NCBI GenBank assembly: GCA_039602395.1
Contig: JBCNJP010000023.1
Coordinates: 23,929,467 to 23,993,466, forward strand
Direction: 5' to 3'
Source of the DNA: Deinandra increscens subsp. villosa
Taxonomy: Eukaryota; Streptophyta; Magnoliopsida; Asterales; Asteraceae
DNA length: 64,000 bases
Shown here: in pieces, positions 9,978 through 21,305 of the stretch
Position numbering within the stretch: the first letter of the stretch is position 1
Layout of the letters: the number at the start of each line of letters is the position of its first letter
Translations under genes and position numbers: made by a program
Notes under the pieces: generated by a model
What the model was told of the DNA's origin: nothing
The model's database searches: none
Seen by the model: the letters and a program-made list of their open reading frames with translations, nothing else

Positions 9978-12900
9978 ATGTGGCATTTGCGTCCTCTGAA
10001 TGTGGAAGATAGCCCCGAATACGGTGAGTAATCATCTAAATGACTGAAATTCAAATGCTCACTACAACAAAAGTAGCTTGATAGGACACCCAAAAAGGTC
10101 CTAAAATGTTCTTTTATAGGACGCATGAGATAATAGGACCACTAATAAAAGTGTCCTTTCTAAAGAGGTCCTATAAACTTAGAGCGTCCTAATAAACCAC
10201 AAAAATAGGACACGTTAGAGCGTCCTAATAAACAATAAAATAGGACATGTTATAGCGTCCTAATAAACCACAAAATAGGACACTTTACACTACTACAAAA
10301 AAAGCCATAATGCGCGTCATAAATGTGTCATAAACGTGTGTCAAGGAAGTCCCCGTCATAAAGGGAGATGACATGCATTTTTGTGTGTCGTAAATAGCTG
10401 TCATGGTTAATAAAATATTTGTTTTTATAGAATTACTGATTTCCACATTAAATGAAAATTAATCTCATAATACGAAATAAAATACATATAAAACAAAAGA
10501 ATCATTTCATATATAATAATTCATGATACATTCATAACAACATTCAAGAGTAATTATGAAAATCAGTTTGTTCATACATTATTTTCCACCCATAGATGTT
10601 CATTTGCCCTCAACCTAACCTCTACAACTTTCTTCAATCATTTGGGTTTACTTGAATTGCCCTCAACCTAACCATAGCTAACGTTGGCAGGAGTTTGGGG
10701 TCACTTATTTGATTCACATTCAAGCTTAACCTGTTTGGTCTAGCGTCCCTTTGGAGTTATAGACGAAAACTTCTTGTTTCGCCCTTTGTTGCATGTAATG
10801 GAGCAGGAACAATCACTTTGCATTTTAACAAGACTGCCTACAAGCTAGGCCTGCAAACATATATGCAAGTTAGACTAAACAAAGAGACTACTTGGGAAAA
10901 GATGCCACTAACAGAACATGTTCTAAAACCCCACCCCTCCTACTGCATCTTTGAAAAAAGTGGCATCTTCTGTATATGTATCTTGAGATACTACTTTCCC
11001 ACAATCAACATAGCATCTGAAGTAAGAATGAGGGAATGAAACATAAACAGTTGATTAGATCAGACTACTATTTCTAAGGAACATGAATACTTACACGCTG
11101 CCGGTGGTATAATCACGATGTGTCCCACTATATTGTGCATAATGAGGGCACCAAGTAGTCATGGAACTGCAAAAAAGGTCAGTTGTGCTTTCGAGTAACT
11201 TCTTCTTCCATAAGTAACACACTCTGGGTAAACAACAACACTGGGTTCCTACATATTACCACACAAAAAATCTATAAAAAAAAAAAGATTCAGACTGATA
11301 TTGTTTCACTATGAATGTAGATGATACAAGTAGAAGTAAAGATTCATGCTACAGTCAAAAGATTCAGACATCTAACTCCTGATAACCAATTTTAACATAT
11401 ATGATATATCTACAAACTCTAATAGTCTAGTTTCAAAAGAAACATGCAATTAAAGCAATCATGTACCTGCAAGAGTGGAGTGTAGCCATGGAGATTTCCT
11501 TGGGATGTTGTTGCTCTGACTGTCAAACCATCACCACTGTGCTGATAACTTGCTCTTCCCCTCTATTTCCTCTTCACTTTCATCATCCCAAAATTTTCAA
11601 ACTTAGAAACAGATCCCCCAAAAAATTGTTGATCCAAAACAAAACCGTGCAATTCCACAAGTTAAAACTTCTATCTGCAATTGGAGATACAGTTGCAGCA
11701 AAATCTAACATACTTTCACGTTTGTTACAGCTTAATACAAATCAATTACACAAATTAAGTATACTATTTATAAATTAATTATGCTTTGAAATGTTGCAAT
11801 TTAGACCCTAGTTAGCAACTACCAGCTTCAAAACTCCCAGAACTAGGCATAATCACATTTAAAGGCACAACTTCATCCGATAGCTAGCAGCATTACAATG
11901 AATCAGAACAATAACTTCATATATTCATACATATGACTTTGTTTTGGTAAACACTATAGTATAAATGATATCATCAATGATACATATGACTTTGTTTTGG
12001 TAAACACTATAGTATGATCTTTATAGATAAGAATAGATATAGTTACCCAACTAAGAATTCAGACCAAACTTGATTACTTTATAATGCAATAATCCCTTTT
12101 GTATAGTGCAAATAGTGAGGCAGATTGATGTTGAAATCATATCTTTTGTTTTCTCATATGAAAATGCCATTACATTGCCTTGCTGAAGTTTTATTCCATC
12201 AGCAAAGCATATTTGTGACACTAATAGAAGGTGTTGACAAATACTCCAAGGACATTAACCATGAAGTCAAAGGAAAAACATCAGAAGTCAACTCGAAGGG
12301 ACCGGTTCAGCTACATTATTGATGATAAACAACAATTAGCAATCCCAGTTGGACCACGTTTTCAAGCTGACGTGCCAGAGTCGACATGTCCACCGTCCAC
12401 CTCACAAAACAGCCCCTATGGTACTCTTTAATGAATCAGACTATTCAAAATGGCTAAGGGGGTGATATATATTTGCTTAAAATATTAAATTTATTTAAGA
12501 ATCAGTACCATTAAACATTAATATCCAGTGAAAAAAACATGTTCACAAAAAAAAAAAAAAAACTGTTTGGAGCAGGCTTGAATAAGAAAATATGGCCCAA
12601 TAGTTTGTAGTTTGTTCATTTAAACTGATAATTACAAAACACAGTTTCAATAATTAGCTGTGAGCCTTTGATAATTTGTTGATTACTATTTTCTAGTTAA
12701 TTAATTAGGGTCAAAATAACCATTCATTTGACCAGGTAGAAAGTTGTAAGAAAATTTACTATTGTCATACTGTGACAAATGTAAATTTGCCTAGGAGTCT
12801 CTAACAGTCTAACTCTAAGTGGGTATTACCTATTATGACTTATAAGTTTACTCTTAAGGCAAAATAATCTGATTGTATACTTATGTTATAAGCATAGACT

Positions 12901-15900
12901 TAGATTTGTTAAAAAACATCTTTTTTGGATTTAAATAGTTAAAGTTCTCAAATTCTAGTGATCAAAATAGTAATTTATTCTAAAAGATATAACAAATTAA
13001 CATTTCTTACCAAGTTTTTTTCTAACCGTGACAAATGTCTTCGAGCCAAGCGTGTGTCTTCCTCATGTTGTTTATGATCTGTTTCCTCTATTTATAGAGG
13101 ACTTGCCTTTCCACGAATCGGTGTTCCAAGCCTCAAGAGAGGGGCATTTATGCTATTAAATATATATTTATTAAGATAACTATAGGTAAAAAAAAGTGAG
13201 ATGCATCAAGTGGTTAACCATATGCACAAAACTAAAATCTTAAATTCTCACCTTTCATATTTATATTGATTAGCTAATAACCACATTAATTCACAAATTA
13301 AGATCGCTTGACTTGTATAATATCATATTCACTACCAAGCTAATGTAGTGTTAAAATACCAATATATGAACATAACAAGAACATGTAGTAGTAGCAGGTG
13401 TGGAAAATTAAGAACTGTTATATAACATTTGTATTAATTGTTTCACTAAACTTTAGCTATTATTAACATGGCAAATAAAATAAATTAATTAGCAGTATGA
13501 CCTGAAGGGGCTGCAGGGCAGCAAGCCATCATTCCCAGCTTGTTATCAGTATTATGATCAGTAAGTTCCACGAAAATATCAACTTTATCTTCTCGAACCA
13601 TAGATGCAACTTTCTTCTCATCAATTACATAAATATCTCTCCACATGCCTCCAACTTATCTTCTCGAACCTCTGATATGAACAAATAGCATATAACTGCC
13701 ATATTAAGTTTCCTTTCTTAAATAAAGAGAAATATCTGCACGTAAATGGCTTGTGGAAAAAAAAACTTTACCTTAACAACCGCCGAGTAAACAACCACCT
13801 CAGTTGAAATCAGGTTATCCAAATCAATATCCATGCTGAATTAGTAAAACGATAACTGAAATTTGACAAATAATATATCACTAACTCTGTGTAACATGTC
13901 AATTTCAATTTTTAGTTTGGGGTGTTAGCAGCAATAACTCAGCAACTATTCAAAGGGGGTTAAATATCTATGTATAAATCTTACCCAACAACTAATGGGT
14001 TATTATCATATTTTATTACTCCTATATATGAATAACCGTCTTACAGAAAGCACATACTTTAACTGCTTTTCATATAAACGAGCCACATTCTCCAACTTAA
14101 ACAAACAGTCTAAACAACATGTTATTAGTATTACCTGCTAACCATACTTCTTATATGCTAAAGTTAAATAGAACTGAACATTTAACTAAAAGATCTAATG
14201 GCATGTTTAAAAATTAACATAAATATAGCTTGTTGGACCAAGCTCAAAGAAGGGCCGCTGAGATCTACATATGATTATATGATGGCTGGAGCAAGGTAGC
14301 ATCACAAGTCATGAGTGCTACGTTAAACCATTAGTCATTAGTAAATCAGCTTGGGAAAGCTTTAAGTGCACAATGTACATGTTCTTCTGGTTAATAATAT
14401 ATCAGTTTGTAATGAAGTATTGATTTTGCAGCATGGCCCGGATGAAGGGAGTAGTGGTGAAGGATAACCTGAACTTATCGATAGATGAATTTCAACTAAT
14501 GGAATAAATAAAGTATAATTATCATTTCAAATCACATATACATGTATACACCAGTAACATAATATGAACAAATTCACAAGAACATTTACACTTTCTAAAC
14601 CAGAACTGAAACAACAGTTAAAGCATCACTGAAATTTGATTAGTTGAAACCCTAAATTAACACTCACACTTTCTAATAACCTAAAATTGAAACAATAATG
14701 AAGCAATCAAGCACGAATTGAGGCAACAGTTGAAATAAGAATTAAACAAGAATGAAGCAACACTTTTCAAACTCTAGGTATGCTTTAATCGGAATATACG
14801 AGCAATTAAACACGAAGCGGAGAGGAAAAACGTACCGAGCGGAGGTGGAATCGGAGGTGGTTTGTCGCGAGTCTGAACGAAGGCCAAGAAGGTATCGAAC
14901 GGAGGTAGATTAGGTGGTTGTCACGATCTAGCTGATGTCGTCGGTCGTTGTAGGTGGCGTCGGGAATGGAGGGTTCAATTGCCGTCGAGAATGGAGGTCA
15001 TTGCAGCGTTGTTGAGAGCGATTTAGGGTTATGAATTTGGGAAGAATGAAAGAACGAAACCAGTTGGGAGGGAAATAACCCGCTAACTTTTTTGAAGGTA
15101 TTAGGGGCGACAGTCAAAAATAAAATTTAAGATTTATTTACTTTGGTTTGGCCGTTTAATTTGTGGCGCTTTTTTTATTATATCATATTTGAAGCTACTT
15201 CGACATATACTTTTTTTCTCTTTAGTTCTATTTAATAATCTTAACCTATTGATAAATATATAAACATTAAACTGAACTTTTATGACTTAAATATCAAGTG
15301 TCTTATTAAGTTATGTTACCATACGACTCCGACAGATAAGTGTCATATTACACTGATCTTTTATGAATGAAATTCCAAGTGTCCTATAAGGTTATGCTAT
15401 AATAGGACCCTCAGTGATCAAGTTTCCTATTACATTACCACATATAATAAGACATTAACTATTAAATGTCCTATAATGTATTTTATTAGGACCCTAAATA
15501 CAAAGCGTCCTATTAAGTTATATGATAATAGGACCCTAAATATTCATCCGTCCTATTACATAGTTTTTTAGGACACCGATTTAACTCTATATAGTATAAT
15601 AGGACCCTGAACACTCAAGTGTCCTATTAGATAGTTTTTTAAGACACTATTTTAACAGCGTCCCACACGAAAGGTCCTAAAAACCCCTTTTTGTTGTAGT
15701 GGCTTTAATATGGAATTCGCGTATCTGATTTGGTTATTTTTCTTGAACAGGGGAAGAAGATTTTAGTCTGTTTACTTTGGTGATCTATCACCTAGGGTAT
15801 TTTGCGAACCTTAATGGTCGGATACAATACATCGATGGGAGGGTTCGCTACTTCGACGAGGTGGACATTAACTCCTTCTCGTTCGATGACCTAGGTCAAA

Positions 15901-16175
15901 TGGTGTCTGACCTAGGTTATGAATTGAACGATTTCGACCCCTACCTGAGGATCCCAGGGTTGTCTCTGGATTTTGGACTGGTTCCATTCACTGATCATCC
16001 GAGGGATGTTAGGGCCTTTGCCCTGCACGTCCTGGATGAGGAGGTCATATCCACCTACCTCGATGGAGATGTGAAGGTGTCTTCCTCCTCCTCCTCCCCT
16101 TCTGAAGGTAGCTACCCATGGAGAACATGCCGATATGACGATTCAGACAATTTCTCTAGTGGGAGCATGTTTTAA
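9978..16175 (+). CDS. PB1-like domain protein 1 (intron holds a CACTA element)
   Basis: Two exons: 9978-10023, with donor GTGAGT at 10024, and 15751-16175, with acceptor TTCTTGAACAG. The intron is phase 1 and the product has 156 residues. After a 16-residue lead (MWHLRPLN...), the second exon begins with FTLVIYHLGYF, a YIDGRVRYFDEVD strand-turn block and a DDLGQMVSDLGY block. This pattern resembles the plant-specific PB1-like domain, often found at the N-terminus of Mutator-type and other transposon proteins. The tail is a serine-rich, acidic C-terminus. Gene 2 at 23168 has the same exon structure, intron phase and domain. Function is unknown; it may be a captured or element-encoded gene rather than a host gene. 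The intron was about 82 bp before a 5.6-kb CACTA entered it. Confidence 0.65.
10288..10410 (+). mobile_element. Left end of a third CACTA family
   Basis: CACTACTACAAAAAAAGCC is followed by repeated GTCATAAA/GTGTCATAAACG words, an independent CACTA-type terminus and subterminal zone nested in the larger element. The matching right end (GTAGTAGTG preceded by T-rich sequence) was not found, so this is probably a truncated copy. Bounds are approximate on the right. Confidence 0.55.
10411..12289. other. Interior of CACTA 10060-15701, mostly unrecognised
   Basis: The region contains short ORFs at 10818-11039 and 11461-11778 that match nothing recognised and have no splice support, so they are not called as genes. 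A direct duplication is present: ATACATATGACTTTG and the following bases at about 11930-11963 recur about 51 bp later at 11981-12015. A minus-strand exon-like stretch ends at a GTACAT donor near 11465 and may be another captured gene piece. Confidence 0.35.
12290..12465 (+). pseudogene. Possible ELM2-domain gene fragment captured by CACTA
   Basis: The plus strand reads IPVGPRFQADVPES and then, after a one-base frame change near 12410-12430, NESDYSKWL before a TGA at 12463-12465. The two blocks resemble the start and middle of plant ELM2-domain transcription regulators, where an IPVGPxFQAxVPEW stretch is followed by SDxSKWLGT. The match is from memory and the fragment is short and frameshifted. 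It is not expected to make a functional protein. Confidence 0.4.
13485..13834 (-). pseudogene. SPY: Captured fragment of SPINDLY (O-fucosyltransferase, TPR-OGT family)
   Basis: Two minus-strand exons. Exon 13772-13834 ends in VVVYSAVVK and a GTAAAG donor (13766-13771). The next exon (13485-about 13650) reads WRDIYVIDEKKVASMVRE, then KVDIFVELTDHN and KLGMMACCPA before a TAA at 13485-13487. These blocks follow the order of the SPINDLY catalytic region (YSAVVKADAKT, WRDIYGIDEKKVA, MVREDKIDILVELTGHTANNKLG, MACRPAP). An internal duplication (GTTCGAGAAGATAA repeated near 13600 and 13665) and the missing intermediate piece show rearrangement. SPINDLY modifies nuclear and cytoplasmic proteins, including DELLA repressors. 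This scrap lacks the TPRs and most of the catalytic domain and is best seen as transposon cargo. Confidence 0.75.
13835..15285. other. CACTA interior, possible captured 5' exon on minus strand
   Basis: 14820-15060 is a relatively GC-rich island in AT-rich DNA. On the minus strand it reads like a 5' UTR/first-exon region ending with a donor-like GGTACG near 14832. Together with the downstream SPINDLY exons on the same strand it may be the promoter end of a composite captured transcription unit. No protein family was recognised. 13835-14820 shows nothing further. Confidence 0.35.
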
Positions 16176-17025
16176 GTTTATGTTATTTTTTTATTATATA
16201 TATTTGTAATTAATTAACTGATATCACATCTTTTGGATTATATATATAATTAATTGTTTATGTGTTATGCATCCGATGTGTCTTTTGACTCTTCTTCCTG
16301 AAAAATTCTTGTTCATCCGGTTGTCTTCTACATATATTAGGTTGTGTGACTAACTATTAGTGTATTATAAGGAATTGTCTTCAACCACAATGATTTTAAT
16401 TCACTAGATAATGAGTTTAAATACATGGGAATATCCTATAGACTACGAACAAAAATAACAACTTTGGTTATTTATAGTATATATAGTTCATCCTGAAGAA
16501 CTCTAGTTTATCCGGTTCATCCTGGAACTCTAGTTCATCCTGTTCTATTACTGAATAATTAGTCTTGATACTGAATAATTAGTCTTGATCCTGAAGAACT
16601 CTAGTTCATACGGTTTTGGTCTTGTTCCAATTTACTGAAGAATTAAAATCTATCCAGTTTATAAATCCTGTCATCCACTATTAGACAATCAAAAAATTAT
16701 AAATTGTAGCAAACAAGGCTTGAACCTGGGTCAGTCAAAGAAAGGAACAAACTACAAGATTAAGAAGAACCATTGAGACAAAAGTGTTAATTGGTTATAT
16801 TTTAACCAGAACTTATTTAATTACTCGCATCACATAAGAAATAATTGATAAACAAAATTTGCGTTGCTAAAGGTAATAAATAGACACGGTAAAAACAAGA
16901 TTTGCGTGGTAAAGGTAACAAAATATACACGGTTATCTTGGCCTGACATTTCCACTTCTTCCCACCATAGCTGGTAGCGTGTCCTGTCTGCCTTTAAATT
17001 TCCACTTTTTCGCCACCAAACTAGA
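16176..17025. repeat. 3' flank of PB1-like gene 1, duplicated downstream of gene 2
   Basis: The segment 16490-16680 contains TTTATCCGGTTCATCCTG, AGAACTCTAGTTCAT, CCAATTTACTGAAGAA and TCCAGTTTATAAATC in the same order as about 24290-24450, downstream of PB1-like gene 2. A short internal repeat (ACTGAATAATTAGTCTTGAT twice, 16552-16590) is also present. The homology extends the gene duplication into its 3' flank. The remaining sequence to 17025 is unrecognised. Confidence 0.6.
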
Positions 17026-18835
17026 TGTGTTCGGAACGTACCTAAAAATAATAAAATATCCTAGACCTAAACCTAGACCTAGACACACCTAATTTTACCG
17101 AAACTCCTAAAACTAGACCGAACCTAAGGCAAGTGTACCTGTCGGTGGCAGTATAGCTACAGAAGACCGGATATCGAACCCTAAGGACACTAGATAGCTA
17201 GACTATAACCTAGGACTCTATGAATGGAAATTTGAGATTGATTTTTGGTTTCTTTGAATTAATTAACTAAATAAACTATCTACGACTTAACTACCAGCAA
17301 CCGAAATCAGAAAACTCGAGAGAACGACCAGATGAGAGGAGAGCACTACCTAGACGTAGAATCCTATTTAACACTCGCAATTTCACTCGGCTATGGATAA
17401 CTATGATGGAATCATGATCTTAATGACAACTCTAAGAAAACCCTAGTGGACCCCAGACCATTTACCGGGTGTGACGCAATAGGAAATCCTAAGAATCGAA
17501 GACGCATACTGATTGGTTAGGTCACCTCCCGGCTTGTTCCTAACGGATATTCTAGTACTCGAACAGATAGGTCACCTTCCAGCTTGTTCCTATCCCAGAC
17601 ACCTAACGATGAAAGGAGTAACTACTAACTTACAGAATTAACATGGAATAGCAGGTAAAATTAGAATTACTAGGGAATCCCTCTCCCGAGGAAATTTGAC
17701 CTAAAACCCTAACAACCCCGACTACCCAATAGGTCTATCACCTCCCGGCTTGTCTAAACCTAGCAGCACACAAGAATCAAGATTTTCACCAATAGCCTAA
17801 ACTATGATTAACTAATTTGCTAACCATATGAACTACCAACATAAAGTCATGCAATTGATTACCCAACCCAAACCGAAAGACATTCGCAGATTGAGCAGTT
17901 TCGATTACTAATTACGATCCTAATTCAAGCATTCATACGCGTTAATCTATAAATTAATAGTCTTTTACAAGAATATCAACCAAACATATGAAATTCATAA
18001 ACCGAATAAAACCACAAATGTTAAATAATCATCATAACGGCCTAGATAACACTAATTGCTTAGCCTAGAAACATAATCCAGTCAAGAACAGCAACAAAGT
18101 ATGAAACTTGACAGAAAAACATGGTTCTAAAATAAATACCAAAGAAATCAAAAGAAAGATTGAAACCCGACACGCGATTTAGAACCGAATGCTTGATCTC
18201 TAGCCTTCGAATTGACCTCCTTGCTGTTCCTTGTAGCCTCTTTGCTTCAAAACTCCCTTCTGCCGTCCGGATCTTTTATTATAAGCGTAGGGTTTTTATT
18301 TTTTTTCTTCCCTTCACGTGCAAGTCACCCCCTTCAATTCCAATTGCCCTTTTTTTTTCTTTTAATTGCTACCGTCAAATCCAAATATCATCCCGTACCT
18401 CTCGTAATTCAAACCGACTTCCCCCGACTTTTGTTTCTGTTCCTTTCTCGGCCTTAATAATTAATTGGTATGGATTTTCATATAATTACAATTTAGCCCC
18501 TTGATCTTTCAAAAATTCCAGGCCGACCCTCTATCTTTCATAATTAACACTTTAACACTTCAGCTTCAATGTAATATCACACCATCCCCTTGAACAATTA
18601 TATCAACCTAACAGCAATCATAATAAACCATTTTGAGCACATTTGAATGACAATTACCTTAATTAAACACAAGACTCAAATATTTAATTAAACTCACCAA
18701 AATATACAAAAATGACTCAACACCACATTAAGACTCAAATACTAAAAAAAATAGATAAAAACAAACAAAAATAACTCAAACTCGACTCAATTTATATACA
18801 AAATACACGGGAAAACAGGATGTGTTTGCAACACA
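17026..18835 (-). repeat. 3' LTR of the Athila-PBS element
   Basis: This is the LTR copy distal to the primer-binding site, 1,810 bp. It pairs with 21306-23119 at roughly 99% identity by eye. ORF-like stretches inside it (for example 18160-18504) appear identically in the other LTR and are not genes. Confidence 0.85.
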
Positions 18836-20337
18836 TCAAACATCTCCACACTTACTCTTTTTTCGTCCTCGAAAAATACCGCAATGGAATCATAACCAGG
18901 GACTCAATTTCTAACTCTTTTAATTTTTCAATTTCACAATTTCTTTCAATTCAACTTTTCTTGTTACTTATAGCCTAGCTCGATTACCAGTATTTCGTTC
19001 CGATTAAACCCAACCACCGACCGTTCAGCCCCAAATGCATCAAATTAATTTTAATTAGCATATCAATCGACTAATGGGTCCCACACTCAAGCCTTTTAAT
19101 TCATCCTAATCCCATTTTTTTTATTAGGCATCTCAATATTTATGTACATATATATCTTTTTAATAGTGGATTTGCATGAAGGAATGGGTTTTTACTTGAG
19201 CTAATTTTCCTCTCTTTTTTTTCTTTTCAATTTTTTCTTTCATTTCACACATTTTTTCCTTTTTTTCTTTTTGAAATAGAATTAGACTTCACCTAGAGGA
19301 GCATCCACTGAGTAGCGAGCCCGATGGGTAGCACATAGGGTATTTAGCCCATACCTAACCTAGAGGCGTATCCTTCAAGTCGCTATCCCAAAGGGAAACA
19401 CATAAGCTTCGGTATTTTATTCTATTTTTTTCTCATTTTTTTTTTCATAGCAAGCTCAAGTGGAATGGATTTTGCGGATGCGCCACTATTATCGAATTTA
19501 CTTTCGTAAACAGATAAAAGTGTGCCTAAATTACTAAAAAGATATACACATATGAAAATATTAAAGATGCAATTTATTTATTATTTTACAGTTTCGGAAT
19601 CCTTAATCAACCTAAGGCGGGAACCCACTAAAGTTTCATGATCTACATATCAATTAAGCACATTTTATTAATTTATTATTTTTATGATGCACAAGGATTT
19701 TTAAGCTTAATTAGCCAGCTGGGCCTACCAATACATCGAAACTAGCTAATATGCAACTAATTAATATAATTTAACAGTTAAGCACATTTAATTAGAACAT
19801 TGGCCCCCCAGTTGTACTATCATTTCCCATTACGTTGCAGCAAAAATCAAGAACATTTTGTTCAAATTTTTAAATTTTTTTTTCTTCTGGATTTTTGAAA
19901 TTTATGACTCAAATAAAACACAAAAAAATAAAAATAAAAGACTCAAGACGCAAGTCTCCCATCCCCACACTTAAACGACACATTGTCCCCAATGTGTGAT
20001 GAGAATAAAATAAAAAAAAAGAAATAAAAGCACACTAAAAAAAATAAATAAAATAAAAGTGCAAATCAAAAATAAAAATGAAAAGAAAAATTGGAACAAA
20101 CTCCCCTGATTTCTGATTTGGATGAGTGACAGGCGAGCTTGGTAACCGCAGGTCCTCCATTGAATCTTCATGAGCATCTCAACGCAAACATCATCGAACC
20201 TGCAAAACAAAAACAAACAAAACAAACAACTCAACGAAAACCATTAATCACGAAAAATAAAAAAAAATAAGAATAAAACTAAAATAAAAACAAGTTGAAA
20301 CGTGATTACAAACTTTACAACCCGCGCACTATGCATT

Positions 20338-20949
20338 TTAGCTCAAAACCACTAAACAACTTCCCAAACTACAATCTGGAGGCTTCTCTTTAACATTTTT
20401 CATAATAATGACACTAAACATCAAATCAGTTAGAATTTCTAAGACCCCAAACAACCAACCTCCTAAAATCATACCTATAAACCAGTCGACCCACCAGTGT
20501 TTAAACCTACCCGGAATTAATTTAATAACTACAATAAAGCTCAACCTCGGGTCATTCTTACAACTAAATTCCTCTAACGTCCCCACACTTGGACTAAACA
20601 CATGGTCATCCTTATCACTAGTTAACCTACCAAGTGGGACATCTTCTAGAACCTCATCAGCTTCCTCAACAACTGGTTCCTCACACCTTAGCACGTCCCG
20701 AATGGAGATTGAGTACGGTTCATGCCTTGGTGCTTTCGCCTCGCTAACTTCACCAAATTCTTCCCCGAGTGGGACGTGTTCAGCCTCAACGGTTGGCTGC
20801 CCATACAACATCTCTTCTAGCTTTTGCAAATCACCCTCCGGGTCAAACCGATCCTCATCTAACGCTTCTGGTGACATCGTCGTCCACTCCTCACCAAACA
20901 TTTCCACCATTTGTGCTTCAAACAAATCATTCGACTCGATTGTGGCCAT
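20338..20949 (-). CDS. Unknown acidic protein of the non-autonomous LTR element
   Basis: The ORF starting at the MATIESND methionine (codon 20947-20949) gives 203 residues. An upstream in-frame extension is a low-complexity FYYF-rich run from T-rich sequence and is excluded. The N-terminal two thirds is strongly acidic (repeated E/D, DEDRFDPEGD, EEADEVLEDV), without zinc knuckle or protease motif. Residues about 150-185 form a hydrophobic stretch (FIGMILGGWLFGVLEIL) that could be a membrane segment. No family was recognised. It may be a truncated or divergent gag-region product. There is no pol downstream. Confidence 0.45.
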   Translation of the reverse strand: MATIESNDLFEAQMVEMFGEEWTTMSPEALDEDRFDPEGDLQKLEEMLYGQPTVEAEHVPLGEEFGEVSEAKAPRHEPYSISIRDVLRCEEPVVEEADEVLEDVPLGRLTSDKDDHVFSPSVGTLEEFSCKNDPRLSFIVVIKLIPGRFKHWWVDWFIGMILGGWLFGVLEILTDLMFSVIIMKNVKEKPPDCSLGSCLVVLS

Positions 20950-21278
20950 GGCGAAAAAAAATAAAATAAAACAAAATACAAAACAAAATAAATAATAATA
21001 AAACAAATAGACTAAAAAAAAAACTAACCTAAAACGCTAGACTCAAGAATGAAACCTAAAACTCTAGACGCAAATAAAATAAACTTAAGAAAATTATAGA
21101 CTCGAGAAAGGAAATCCTAAGACTCTAGACTCAAGAATAAAATACATAAAGAAAATAAAAAAAATATATAAAAAACTAGACACAGGAATAAATCCTAAAA
21201 CTCTAAACGGGTGAGAAAACCTAAAAAGACTCAAAATTTCCTAATAACGACCTAAGTTAATCTTGCTATTGCCAAGTG

Positions 21279-21296
21279 TCCCCGGCAACGGCGCCA
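21279..21296 (-). other. Primer-binding site (tRNA-Asp type)
   Basis: On the minus strand it reads TGGCGCCGTTGCCGGGGA, nine bases inside the LTR edge. The plus strand equals the 3' end of a tRNA-Asp acceptor arm including CCA, so it must not be called as a tRNA gene. Confidence 0.9.
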
Positions 21297-21305
21297 AAAA
21301 CTTGA

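Larger units (their letters stand above)
10060..15701. mobile_element. Complete CACTA (En/Spm-like) transposon, non-autonomous, with gene fragments
   Basis: The 5,642-bp element begins CACTACAACAAAA and ends TTTTTGTTGTAGTG, with an exact 3-bp target duplication GCT (10057-10059 and 15702-15704). Subterminal zones at about 10080-10285 and 15290-15680 are packed with TAGGAC/GTCCTA words in both orientations, the likely transposase-binding repeats. No transposase (TNPD/DUF4218-type) ORF was found, so it would need a helper. The interior carries host-gene pieces: a SPINDLY fragment (-, 13485-13834), a possible ELM2 fragment (+, about 12290-12465) and a minus-strand 5'-exon-like GC-rich stretch (about 14830-15060). 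The left end of a further CACTA also lies inside, at 10288. The element sits in the intron of PB1-like gene 1. Confidence 0.9.

Noticed and set aside
10818..11778. Two short plus-strand ORFs in the CACTA interior
   Set aside because: No recognised family, no splice context and many competing frames.
18160..18504. Small ORFs in the Athila-type LTR (also 22441-22788)
   Set aside because: They occur identically in both LTRs and come from T-rich low-complexity sequence.
21279..21296. tRNA-Asp gene
   Set aside because: Only the acceptor/T-arm 3' end is present and it lies next to an LTR. It is the complement of a retrotransposon primer-binding site.
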